Part shown: positions 38,901 to 49,856 of the stretch, in pieces
Position numbering within the stretch: position 1 is the stretch's first letter
Layout of the letters: each line of letters starts with the position of its first letter
From: Cladocopium goreaui
Lineage: Eukaryota; Sar; Dinophyceae; Suessiales; Symbiodiniaceae
Length of the DNA stretch: 64,000 bases
Assembly (NCBI GenBank): GCA_947184155.2
Contig: CAMXCT020003779.1
Span: 912,165 to 976,164, forward strand
Direction: 5' to 3'
Program-made: the position numbers and the translations under genes
The notes under the pieces: model-generated
Seen by the model: the letters and a program-made list of their open reading frames with translations, nothing else
What the model was told of the DNA's origin: nothing
Databases searched by the model: none

Positions 38901-41900
38901 AAGTCTCCTGTTGCTGACGCGAATATCGACGTGACGCGAACCGCAACAGTCGAGGCTTCTGCCAGCAATGAGGGTCTAAGAGATGCCAAAAGTGGCAGGT
39001 TGTGCGGGTGCTACGTCTTGGTGGAAATGGTTTCGTGTGGACACTTGATCCTGCTTGGATCCTCTGTGCCTTTGAGGTCTGAATGTTCACATGCACGGGC
39101 AACCTCGGAGGCAAAGTTGTTGCCCTGCAAGACTCTTGCAGTCAGAGCATAGAAACCACCACTATCCAACGATGCAACACCATGCCTGAGGACTAAAAAA
39201 ATTGAGCAGGGATTGGATGAGGTGGAAAAAAAGCCTTGCCTACCTGCAGAAACTAAAAAGCCAGACGGCTGGCAAGATCATAACAACCTCATCACGCAGC
39301 AAGCGTCGAAATTCGGTCTGGAGCAAGGGACAACACACCAGGCAATAGGAAACATGTCCCAAACACCCGTCTCCCGTAGAGCTTGCTTCTTGGAGTATGT
39401 CCCTGCCACCCATCTAGCGGTGAAGTTTTTATCGCGGCAGCTCCTGCCCGGCCGTGTCCCAAATCTGCAGTTTGATGTTCCGACCTGCCACTGCAGAGGA
39501 TGGGACGGTTGCAGAGGAGAATCATGCACACGAATAAATGATTCATTACAGTAAATACACAGGTTCAACATCCCCATCTTAAAAAAAAAACATTCTCACA
39601 ATATATGTTATAAACATATATAAACTTATTGCCATTTCGAGTTCCCATCATCGAAACAGTCATAATTCATGAGATTTATGGGTAGTTAAGTTCAACTACT
39701 ACACTGCGGATCACACCGAAACGGCTCTTGGACGCATTTTACTTCCCTTCAACCAATGGTCCCATAGGTATAGACCCATCCCTATGCATTCCACTGTGTT
39801 ATTGAAAGTCCCTCTGATGTTGATGACATGCTGTTTCAATCCCATTGTTCTTTGCAAAATCAATGAACATCCCATTTTTGCCGAAAATAACCTGCAAGAA
39901 TCACTGAACAAGCCAGTTTTTGTTGGCAAAAATCATTCACCAGAACCAGAAAAACCACATAACCCATCCACAGTTTTCCACCAGCACCTCCAACAGTGAT
40001 GACTTTGGAGCCAAACCTGAACACAACACGCGCACACACACAGAGAATTTTGTAAAGTTAACCATGCATAGACATCAAGCATCATATTTCAACATGGACC
40101 TGTTTAAATATTACCATCTGGTTATTTAGCGTAGCCATGGAAAATCACCATTTTTAAGTTCGGTAAACCATCTATTTCGATTAGGGCCATCTATACCATG
40201 GCTATGTTGGTCATAACCAGAGGGTAATAACCATTATATATTACTATATATATTATAGACATGGTGCTGAGGAGATCGCAGTGGATTGATTTAAATTAGC
40301 TTTCCTGCAGAGTCTCGACTTTTACACTTTCTACGGAATCTGGAATCCAACAGATGACAGGGGTATACCAGATATGGGGAAAGATATAAGCAATGTATAC
40401 CAAATACTGATAAATCCAGTATACTGTAAACCAAATGCAAAATGGGGTGTCATGACGAGTACCATATGCAATCCCGTTGCTACAATGCGCACTGCTCAAG
40501 ATAGTTTTAAGCTAGCTAAGAACAACTCGATGCTTGCCAGTTGTCTTTTCTGCCTGCTTGGAGAATGGAGAAGGAAGACCACCAATAAAGGAGTCCGATT
40601 TCTTTTATTGCTTTGATCTGGTGAGCCATGCTGAACATGAACTGCAAATGAGCCAAACATAGCTGATGGGACCCTCTCCCATAACCTTTCCCTTATCACT
40701 CCGGGAAACAAATCAGTATGGAAAGAGTATAGGAACCTCATGAGAATGCGGGTCCCCTTAGGGGCGGTTCCCAAAAACTGTGGACGCTGTGGTTCGGGGA
40801 CAGCATAAACTTCTTCGCTGCAACCCTGACGTTGCTCCGCGTCTGACTTCAGGTGGCTATGGAGATAAAATTGATGTTATTACCCCAATCAACATATCGT
40901 TCATAGGGGGTGGCGAATATTGATCCTTTATGAAGATAAAGATGATGTTATTACCCCAATCAACATATTGCTCACAGGGGGTGGTGAATTTTGATCCCTT
41001 ATGAAGATAAAGATGATGTTATTACCCCAATCAACATATTGCTCATAGGGCGTGGCGAATTTTGATCCCTTATGAAGATGAAGATGATGTTATTACCCCA
41101 ATCTACATATTGCTCATAGGGGGTGGCGAATTTTGATCCCTTATGAAGATAAAGATGATGATTAGGATGATGGTGGTGATGATGATGATGATGATTGTAA
41201 GTGTGGAGCAACGTCCGGGTTGGGGCGAACTTCTTTCATCTATGACATTGACAACATGGTAATTGGTAATTCTTTGCTGTACAGGTACAAAAAACCCAAC
41301 TCCATATATGTTACAATCATATTCATATATATATAATTATATATATACATAAACATACATAAACATATTCATCAGGTCTATCACCGGACCAGTGCCATTC
41401 CCACCAGAGAGTCTCCCGACTCCACGCCGATGGTGTGGGAAGACCCTTTCTTGACTCAGCACAGGCGGTGGCTTTTCATGGCTCCAGCTATTCATTCGTA
41501 TGAGGTTCAATGATAGCTGCTATGTCAGCTATGTGTTGTAACATCATGTAACCATACAAGGAACATCAATAAGTTCTTGTGGTACATGTAACTGTTTTTA
41601 TGTAATCATATTATAAATATCCAAGTAAAGAACATCAAGTAATGATGAACTTATCGGAGATGCCGAGATGCCAATGCATGACTGAGCTGGGTGTCGGGAC
41701 ACTTGTTGTCGATGAACTGGTGAAGTAAACAGGACCTCGACTCGCATTCGCCACTGGTCATGATGGAAAAGGAATGAATATTTGAAACTTGAAACCATGA
41801 AAGATGTGGGTCAGGCTACAATTCTGATCAGTTGTATGTAGTTCCTGTCAGTTGTATCATTGTATCCAAATTATAAGTCATCATACTCAATCATGATCAA

Positions 41901-42349
41901 CCCATGTTTCACCCCACCCAGACATGTTACGTTTGTGGAGTTGCTTCAAGCTCAGCCTCCTCATCTACCCGAAAAAAAATACCGGTTTCCGTCTGTGTCC
42001 GGCACTTGCCCGCACCAGCATCACCTTGGGAACAGAATTTCTCCAGTCCATGAACTCCAAAATGGAGTTACAGTCCGAAAAAACCAATCAAGGAGGTCTA
42101 TGTATGTCTGATACGTACTTGCTCCATCTTGCTCCTAGACCAGCAGTTGTTGTTTCCATCTCGCGGAATCTCGCGCTTAAACCTGCGTCAGATATTGGTT
42201 CGCATGAGAGAGGGATGAGACTGATGCACAAATCGCTCATTTTTCTCACACCTATGCAGCCTATGCTATCCGAAAAACTCAGAAGACTCTGCTTCCAATG
42301 CAGCCACTCGACCAATAATGATGAACTTGAACAAGTAGTCATACTTGTC
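32923..42349 (-). CDS. RAB4: Rab4-type small GTPase, split into micro-exons
   Basis: Membrane-recycling Rab GTPase. Exons in transcript order: 42313-42349, 42006-42024, 41701-41735, 41421-41454, 39988-40016, 39444-39484, 37546-37584, 36992-37028, 36363-36405, 35870-35907, 35293-35321, 34500-34542, 34043-34083, 33613-33667, 33284-33306, and less surely 32923-32978. All phases match. In order they give DKYDYLFKF, the P-loop GDAGAGKS (lysine codon split by an intron), CLLHQFIDNK, switch I HTIGVEFGS, LQIWDTAGQER (G3), RSYYRG, ALIVYDITNR, NWLADAR, GNKVDL (G4), EVTFLEASRCAQEN, ETSAL (G5) and VARMILNKIEDG. The FGS and EVTFLEAS segments favour Rab4 over Rab2 or Rab14. The first codons and the C-terminal prenylation cysteines were not located. 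Donors are mostly GT, with GA after 39444 and 36363 and GC after 36992. Introns run 246-1859 bp and hold palindromic elements. Confidence 0.88.
33351..33454. mobile_element. Palindromic element family C, copy 4, inside a Rab4 intron
   Basis: CTGGTTGGTGGTATACC to AACCACCAACCAG. It occupies a third of the 306 bp intron between exons 33613-33667 and 33284-33306. Confidence 0.8.
34662..34776. mobile_element. Palindromic element family A, copy 6, inside a Rab4 intron
   Basis: TACCCTCTGGTAAACTAACA at the left with a short internal duplication (ACATAACCAGAACATAAC), and TGTTAGTTTACCAGA at the right, where the final GGGTA has mutated. Confidence 0.75.
38046..39152. pseudogene. GC-rich ORF-dense island inside a Rab4 intron; possible decayed coding insertion
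   Basis: Within the 1.86 kb intron between Rab4 exons 39444-39484 and 37546-37584, about 1.1 kb has higher GC and overlapping open frames on both strands: plus 38077-38469 and 38661-39152; minus 38046-38534, 38604-38795 and 38714-38989. On the minus strand a coding-like frame (ATFDVEFLASLPPAPA) appears to shift into another (LLEAVEADWLAQIAAV) near 38795, as in a frameshifted relic. I recognise no domain. It could be an inserted retroelement fragment or a retrocopy. Confidence 0.35.
40112..40226. mobile_element. Palindromic element family B, copy 4, inside a Rab4 intron
   Basis: TACCATCTGGTTATTTAGCG to GGTCATAACCAGAGGGTA, with CATAGCCATGG-type boxes; within the intron 40017-41420. Confidence 0.75.
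40862..41165. repeat. 71 bp tandem repeat, about 4.2 copies
   Basis: Units repeat every 71 bp (GATGTTATTACCCC at 40873, 40944, 41015 and 41086) and include CCCAATCAACATATTGCTCA and GGGGGTGGCGAATTTTGATC. They end in a TGATGA microsatellite. All lie within a Rab4 intron. Confidence 0.9.
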
Positions 42350-43029
42350 CTGCCGCAGCGGATAAGGGGTGCAACTCAAGGAGAAGAGGCAGCGCAGGCA
42401 TTTCATAAGAAACTCCAAATCAAGAAAAAAACTGAAAATGCAGACATATTCCAAAGGAATTGGTTGGGTTCCATGTCAGTTTTGGGGTGCTCAGGAGAAA
42501 AGCTTTGACATCCGCAGTTTTTTGGGATGCACTAATGAAGCACAAGCGGTTGGATCAAGAGCAATGTGACCATTGGATCTGGGTCGCCAAATCTCTTTGA
42601 ATGCAACCACTGTAGGATAAGTTGTCCAGAGTTGAGCACTGAAAAAGCCTCTGTGTCTGTGTGTGTGCCTCGAAAACCACGGTTCTCAATGACTTACTCA
42701 TCTACTGGCAGTGAGTAATTATCATATGTGTTTGAATTGGCTTTAGCATCAGAAGAACCCCCAAGGAATTGGTTTATCGTGTAAGATGGAAGTTGGAAGT
42801 TGATGGATCAGAAGCTAAAAATGGTGGAGTGTCCACTTGAAAAAGCTAGTTGACCAGAGGTAATATCATCACCCACTTGGGTATGGCTCAAAAAGAGCTA
42901 CCATTGGATGTGCACATGTTGCAATGTTTGGGATTTCAAAATCCAATGAATGTTGAGTGAAAATGTGTGTTGGGCCATACATAGCCGCCGTAGTAATTAT
43001 ACGGAAATCCAAGCAGGTTGGGTTCCCTC

Positions 43030-44342
43030 CTTTTCACTGTCCATGACCAGAAACTTGAGGCCTGCCGTGCCGAAAAAAGGCTCTGGAATGGTTTGGAAAT
43101 ATTGCAGAATTAGCTTCACCACGTCTGATGCGGTGGATGAAGAGATCTGCTCAAAGCAAGTCGGGGATAGCCCAAAGGATAGCCCATGTCGCTGCGGAAA
43201 GTCGGTGCCATGATGATAGGCCATGAGATTTGGGCATTCTCATCCCAATTTTGACCAATGGAAAGTCATTCCTGGACCATGGCTGGATTTGAGTGGATCA
43301 TTTCTGCGCGTGTTTGTGAATTCAGGGCCCCAACTTCCATGCCAACTTCAAGGTGTAAAGGAAACAAACAATAAACATCAATAAACACTTTGAAGCAACC
43401 TGCCACTTTCTATCTGCGTCAACAACTTTCTAGTTTTGGGAACACAGCTGGTTGAGTATAGAGCGAACCTCACACGGAAGAGAACAACAACCTACTCTCA
43501 CGGCACCTTGTTCAAGACCATCTTGAGTGAGCAACGAAAAATACCCCTATCCTTTCCCATCATAACAGTCGCTAAATGCGTATCCCTGGTGGGGGTTATC
43601 ACAATCCCCAATAAACCAGTTAGTAACAGTTAGTATAACATAGTATAACCTCCGACCAAGTGACCAATCAACCAGGAGCATTTTGAATGGCTCAAGTGAG
43701 GAATCAGTGGCTGTGACTGGCCGCTCTCCCAACTTCTGCCGGAAACACCGTATCTCCCAGCTATAGCACAGCATACCACAGCCAGATCCAATTAACATCC
43801 AGAAGCTTGGGTGCAAATCCCCAGAGTTGCAGCAAGCACGGTTCAAACACAACCGCCAGTCTAGTCACTGGGAACTTCTGCCGGATACATTTGGATACCA
43901 TCAACAAAGGTTAATGAAGTATCCGTTAAGTTGGTTGTGAATCAATACCCATGGATCATCCTTGGGATGAACATTACCAACCAGCTATATCCAGCTGTTT
44001 CAAAGGAGGAGGCTACCACAATCCCACGCCTGCAGCCTCAACGCATGGGGCAAACGATGGAGTATCCCCTGTGGCAAGGGATCGACAGATTTTGCTGGGG
44101 AGCCTATCAGCCTATCCTCAAATGACCTGCAAAAAGACACAGAAAAATTCACAAATGAAGAGCACGATGAGTCAATGAGTGTGTTCCAGCTTCCCAGTGA
44201 CTATCAGTGACTTTGGCAACTCCACTTCCCAGTGACTGCAACTACTTGGCACTTGGCTGCTGTTGGATTGCCACGTGGCCGGGATCGGAACCCCATTGGA
44301 ACCGCATTCCTACGATCTGCAGCCAGAACGACCAGCCCCGAC
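43030..44342 (-). CDS. Candidate exons of an unidentified gene between the lactonase and Rab4 genes
   Basis: Exon 44275-44342 (acceptor TTTTGGAG, donor GGCCAC|GTGGCA) reads RGWSFWLQIVGMRFQWGSDP. Exon 44030-44094 (CCCCAG acceptor, GC donor) is open in two frames. Exon 43030-43149 (acceptor GCTTTGAG, probable GA donor) reads SDVVKLILQYFQTIPEPFFG then TAGLKFLVMDSEKE. The FFGTAGLKFL stretch loosely resembles the GTAGLR segment of GDA1/CD39 nucleotidases, but this is weak. The exons need not belong to one gene. Between 42350 and 43029 I see no supported exon, so the Rab4 start codon exon is still unlocated. Confidence 0.35.
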
Positions 44343-45235
44343 CTCCAAAAGAGCTGCCGAAAAATGGTGTCCGCAGCCCACAGCTGGAGGTTATTACCCT
44401 TCTACTTTATGATCTTTATGCTGGTTGATGAAGCTGATTATAAGCTCCTGAGGATGGAACATGGTGAAGATAGATATTGTGTATGCTTTTTTCCCATATA
44501 GGCTTGTGTTTGGCTTCCAGAAGTCATGAATCTCTCTTAGCGGGTGGCGAAACCACCATCGCACGACAGAAAAACAAAGACCAAAGCTGTCAATCTCATG
44601 GAGTGAGTTGCCCTGAAAACTGCCAGAAGTGGTCAGGCTGGGAAGGGAACCACTGATAACCACTGGATTTGTGGGCCCAGTCTTACCTTCGTGTCTCAAT
44701 CTGGTGATGTTGCTCCAGACTGGGAGGGGGTTCTTCATGCCCATGGCATCATGATACTGCAGCTTGAGCCAAATGGGTGGGGGCAGCAAGGCACAGCTGC
44801 AACCCATCCTGCGAATTACAGGGGTTGTAACCTTTGTAAACGGGTGATGGGCCACCAACACATGAATATTTCCAACAACCGAAATGGTGCTTCACCACAG
44901 TGGATATGGGGGTATGCCGCGGTATGATCCCCAGAAAACCAGTTATTTCTTGTTTCTTTCACACATATGTACCATGTCCAAAACATTGTATGTGGTTTAT
45001 GGATGTTTGCAGTCATCTATCCCATTCCATGGGAAGCAAAACACATATAAACTGGTATAGCAAAACCCCAATGGAAAAACGATTGTCATTATTCCCATGC
45101 CCCAATTAAATCCGAGAATAAAGATAGAAAAAGGACTTAATCCAAGTTTTAACCATGCCACAGATTTCACCAACCAGCAACCATCATCTCCACCCCTCAA
45201 CATACGAGCACTGCAATTATCTCGACCACCTTTTC

Positions 45236-48200
45236 TCAGAACAAGGGCAAGATGCAGGCGGGCGCCGAGCAGCTGACTGAAACACCTGGTGCCGCTGGTG
45301 CCGTTGCATCCTCCAACAACTTTCCATTTCCATCAACTTGTTTCCATCATCTAATTACTTTCCTCCATGATACACCCAGCAAAACATGCTGCATTAACTT
45401 TCAGTTATGCGGTTGATTGATGTGTCTATTGATCATTTCGACCAAAACTCGACCAGTCCAAAGACATCAAAACGACATCATCATCATTGTCCAAAGCTCA
45501 GCCGTGGCTCCCAATGTTTGACACAGATTATGATTGTCGAATCATTGAGAATCGCTCCATCGTCATCAGGTCGCCATCAGGTCCCTGGGTCCCTCCGCGC
45601 CTATCTTGCTCAAGGTTCCAAGCTCAGGATTTCGCTCCAAGACCACCAGGGAATCGCTATTCTGCCAAGTCCAAGGTCAGCTTCGAAATGACATCTGACT
45701 ATGACATGGCCTGGGGGTCATGGAAGTACTATGATCAAAAAATGATTGTGATCAATGCTTAAGAGTGTTTAATACAAAGACTCATATGAATATCCCATGT
45801 TTGCTATATGTTTCACAATCTTCAATAATTCGTTTTGGGGAATTGATTGTAGAGTTGATCATTTTGAGCCATGGCAATACCATACCATTTTGGCTTCAAA
45901 AGCCTGGTACCCTGATGCAAAATTGAACAATGGAATGCCAACACAGGCTCCAAAACTCAAATCATGACCATGTGAGGGTTCCCCAAAATGGGCAACCCCA
46001 AGCCTCATTGGTTTGCCTGTCAAAAGCCGTCAATAACCAATAGATGATAACTATTGTATGAGTTTTAATACAACTTCTCATCACCATTAGATGAGTGTGA
46101 AATATTTAGTGTAATTAATTGGTGTGCCTATTAAAAAATATGATTAAACACATTCAATATATAAACTTGTAATGTTATTACCATTTAGATTTTTGTTTTA
46201 AACATCAATAACATTCAAAATAAACTTACCATAGCTATTGAAAATCACCATTTTTAATGGGAAAATCCACTCTTAATGGTCATTTTCAATAGCTATTTTG
46301 ACATAACCAGAGGGTAACATTCAAAATAAACTTGGATTCACTTGGATGAGAACTTGGGGTACCCCGCTGAAGAACCCCCCAAAAAAATCGGCGCCTGATT
46401 GCCCACGATGAGATACTGGTCCTTGCAACAAAGAGCCTCAATCTTGGATGAGAAAAAACATATGACCCACCACATGGCCATATTTCTTGTGGTGTTTAGT
46501 ATTGTTGTTTTTTTTACTCTACCTTAAATGACCATAGAAATAGGCCGTGTACAATAGAACAATTATCTTCAGCGCATTCGTCTGGCTTCAACTGTCGACC
46601 ACTGCAAGCTTGCTTTGGACCCTCTGAGAACTGGATGTTTCAAATCATGCCTGAGAAGTACATGTTGAGTCCCATCAGTTGAGTCCCATCAGTTGAGTCC
46701 CAGTTGAAACCACGCGCCACCGAGCCACGAAATCTCTTGGGCACTCCCTGGGTGGCCACTGGGCGACCATTCGCCCATCGTCAACGCTCGTGCTGCACAG
46801 CGCCACGGGCTCCAGATGTTCTACGAGACCATCCTCCAGCACCCTGAGCACCTCCGGTCAGTTGGAATGTTCGTTAAGCAGCTTAAGGATCCCCCCAAAA
46901 AAAACATGGTAAACCCTGGTAAACCATTTTTCAACATCATTGGTTTCTCAACCAGCAAGATATACTATCTATCTATGTATATATATATATATGGTTGCTT
47001 TATGATTGCTTGAACAAAAACATCAAGGCCCGAAATGGTTGGACCTCCCCAATGTTTGATCTGCTTAAGGCTTAAGATTGGCCCAGAAAATAAACGGCAA
47101 AGGTTGGTTGAATCAACATGAAACCATGAAAAGTTCTCGTGATTTTCCAGTTTTTCCAGCATCCAATTCTGGAAATTGCCTTCTTGTCCTATCATTAGAT
47201 ATGTGAAAAAATGTGAAAACCATAACATGTCAAATTCAAGTTGTGCCCTTCGTGCAGGCTAGTCGGCTGCAACTGAGGGCAAGTTCAGACCTACAGGAGC
47301 ATAAGTGGTTTTGTTTGATAACTAGAAATTGGCTATGCAGTATATAATGAATTGGCTGGTAGAGTCATTTCTGGCAGCAGCAATGCTTGCATGATGATGC
47401 ACGAGTTTGTTGATTAATGAATGCTTCATTCTCAGGCAGCCTGTGGAGTGTTATCAGTTTGGTGCTTTCGCTCGTTCCTGCTCGATGCAAGAGTGAAAGA
47501 GTTTAATGAGTCAGGGGAATGGGATTATTCGAAGAACTGGTTGGAAGCGTGGGCCGTCCTTGAATTTAAAATATGGCCCCTCAGCCGATCGAGGGTGAAC
47601 AAATTGAATTCATCAACAGCGGTCGACAGCCAACGGCTTTGAGACATACCCTCTGGTAGTTTATATAACATAGCTATGGATAATCACCATTTTCAATAGG
47701 CAAACAATCTACAAATGTGCCATCTAAACCAGTTCCCAAAGTCTATTTCGACCGTTTCGGGTAGCCATCCATTGGTGACTCGGCGCAGTAATGGAGTCAT
47801 GTCCACGATTGGAGACGTACAAGAACTTGCCATCTCCTGACTCAGTGGATCCCCGCACGCTGCCAGGCTGCCAGGCTCAGGAGAATTTTTGTAGCAAATG
47901 AACCACAACTTCATCATTATTACCCTCTGGTAAACTGATATAACTATGGAAAATATCATTATTTAATGGGTTTTATATGGTTTTATCCATTAATAATATT
48001 AAAATATGGAAATGATGATTACCCAATCGAAATTAGAAAAACCCATTAAAATGGATGTACCCGGCCTGGTAAACCATTTTATAGCTGGGTAATATTAGAA
48101 CAACTATTTCGATTGGGCCATCTATACCATAGCGGTTCGCTACGTTAGTCATTACCAGAGGGTATATCGTAAAACAATCATAGTCCTTGAGGTAGACATT

Positions 48201-49146
48201 CTTGATCCATAGCCATCATACGGTATGATCATCCCCCTAGTCCCATAGCTCTGTACCCACACGGGCCCTATGGGTGTTTCTGAATATCCGCTTAAGATAT
48301 TCTCATTAAGTAGCGAAGTTATCCAAAGTTCATGTTTCAGATGTGTTTTCACTGTTGAGTCACCATCCATTTTTTTGGCCATGGCATGGTGGTTTCACCA
48401 ACTCACCAAGATTCCCGGGTGAAATCACCGTTAAGGCACGGTTCTTGAGGCTTAAATCCATTTCAATTCCCATCAATTGGCTGGTACGAAAACCCCAAAT
48501 GTAGACATGGAGGATTACCCTCTGGTAATTTAACATAGCTATTGAAAATGACCCATTTATAGTTGATTTTCCCATTAAAAATGGTGATTTTCCATAGCTA
48601 TGTTAGTTTACCAGAGGGTAAGACTTGACTAAGGCCCCATAAATTGCCACCATCTGGGACTCCCCCCACCTGAGATGCGAATGGCCGCCGCTTCGGTTTG
48701 CCCCTCAGCGCCAGGCACCGTCTCGACGGGATCCGTGGGGAGCAATTCACCACTGCTGGCATCGTAGTGGCAGGCTATGACCTGAGCCCAAAAAGAGTCG
48801 GAAATCGGAGTTCAAGAACCGGAGATCATAGGGATATCATGGGGATATCATATTGATATATATATACATTATATATATAATTAATATATGTATAATATAT
48901 ATATATATATAATTATATATTATAGCCATTCCATATAACCAACAATATCATATTTGAAGGATTGTCTGGTTCAACTGTCACCCAAAATTTGAGGGGGAGT
49001 TTCAGCACTCCCCTCTTTAGAGGGCGCTGAAAAAAAACCGACCATGGGGGCTTCTCTGAAAATATGGCACTCCCATTCCAATGGATTCTCATCATCTTCC
49101 CCATGATTTCTGCCACCGCACCCAGATCCTTGAATACTTCAATACG
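45236..49146 (-). CDS. Lactonase (7-bladed beta-propeller, 6-phosphogluconolactonase-like), 3' half
   Basis: Exons in transcript order: 49117-49146 (tentative), 48670-48781, 47785-47836, 46726-46843, 46395-46421, 45601-45661, 45236-45285 with stop TGA at 45236-45238. Phases agree across every listed junction. The sequence follows the cyclase-2 type lactonase family (PF10282): HYDASSGELLPTDPVETV, AAAIRIS then GDGKFLYVSNRGHDSI, LEDGLVEHLEPV, CPRDF, DQYLIVGNQ, NSDSLVVLERNPELGTLSKI and the tail VSVSCSAPACILPLF. The family hydrolyses sugar lactones, as in the oxidative pentose phosphate route. Donors after 47785, 46726, 46395 and 45601 are GC. About half of the usual 340 residues are missing at the N-terminus. 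Upstream exons were not found below the accessory block that begins at 49.8 kb, so the gene may be longer than seen or broken. Confidence 0.75.
46224..46315. mobile_element. Palindromic element family A, left end truncated
   Basis: Begins inside the left arm (TTACCATAGCTATTGAAAAT) and ends normally with CATAACCAGAGGGTA; in a lactonase intron. Confidence 0.75.
47647..47712. mobile_element. Half copy of palindromic element family A
   Basis: TACCCTCTGGTAGTTTATAT to CACCATTTTCAATAGG; the right half is missing. Confidence 0.6.
47921..48164. mobile_element. Enlarged or nested family A/B element
   Basis: Outer ends TACCCTCTGGTAAACTGATA and CATTACCAGAGGGTA lie 244 bp apart, about twice the normal length. 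The inside carries family B blocks (ATTTCGATTGGGCCATCTAT) and AT-rich filler, suggesting one palindrome inserted in another. Confidence 0.6.
48516..48620. mobile_element. Palindromic element family A, copy 7
   Basis: TACCCTCTGGTAATTTAACA to TGTTAGTTTACCAGAGGGTA, full length; its end lies 50 bp from the donor of lactonase exon 48670-48781. Confidence 0.85.
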
Positions 49147-49423
49147 CTGACCTCCATCATTTTTTCTGGGCAAATCCCCTATGACAAGATTGGCCATTCA
49201 AAATGGCGAACGCATTAGGAAATGATGCTAGAACATGCTAGAACCTAGAATTGTGGTCAAAATTTTGAGACAACTCCAGATTGCTGGAGAAAAAGAACTC
49301 TAAACAGTTTAAACATATGTTCCTCAAATTTTCACATGGCAAGCTTTGAGCTCCGTTTCTGTGTGAAATCCAAGCACTGGATGGTTTGGTACCCAGACTT
49401 TCCAGGTAGTTACCTGGGGTCAA

Positions 49424-49684
49424 ATGCGCTTGCCAACCCACTTAGGCCTGGGAAAGCCGAAAAAAACTGCAAGGATAATCCACCAGGATCCTTTCAGTGG
49501 ACATACGCCCCTCATCTTCGACAAGAGGCGGTTGAAAGCAATTCATTCAGCACGTAGACTACCTGACGAGCATCCGTTTTGGGTGGTACCAAGGCAGCCG
49601 TTGAGAAATTACAATGATGTTGTAGCAGGTGCTTTTTTAAAGCTAGCCACGTCTCCAGATCCACCAAACATAGATGGTGTTTGA
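49424..49684 (+). other. Plus-strand coding-like fragment, unassigned
   Basis: An 86-codon plus-strand frame contains FDKRRLKAIHSARRLPDEHP and AGAFLKLATSPDPP with balanced amino-acid composition, unlike most shadow ORFs here. It has no clear start, neighbour or domain. It may be an exon or an old element fragment. Confidence 0.25.
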
Positions 49685-49797
49685 TGCCAAAAGGATAGGA
49701 AAGTCGATCTCAAGCATCTTGATCGTGATTGATTCTTCTATCTTGTCCGACTTTTCCGGGACACCTGTATACTATTGTATACTATTGTATTACAAGG

Positions 49798-49856
49798 TAC
49801 CCTCTGGTAATTTAACGTAGCTATGGAAAATCACCATTTTTGATGGGAAAATCCGA
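49798..49856. mobile_element. Left half of a family A element, interrupted by a minisatellite
   Basis: TACCCTCTGGTAATTTAACG through CACCATTTTTGATGGGAAAA, then the sequence changes abruptly to the CCGG-rich array. No right half follows within 1 kb. Confidence 0.7.

Noticed and set aside
42141-42182. Apparent minus-strand exon (LSARFREMETTTA) with good splice-like borders
   Set aside because: It lies within the intron between Rab4 exons 42313-42349 and 42006-42024, whose phases join perfectly without it. It shows how easily such borders arise by chance.
46801-46856. Plus-strand exon reading RHGLQMFYETILQHPEHL
   Set aside because: The opposite strand gives LEDGLVEHLEPV in phase with flanking lactonase exons, which is the better explanation.
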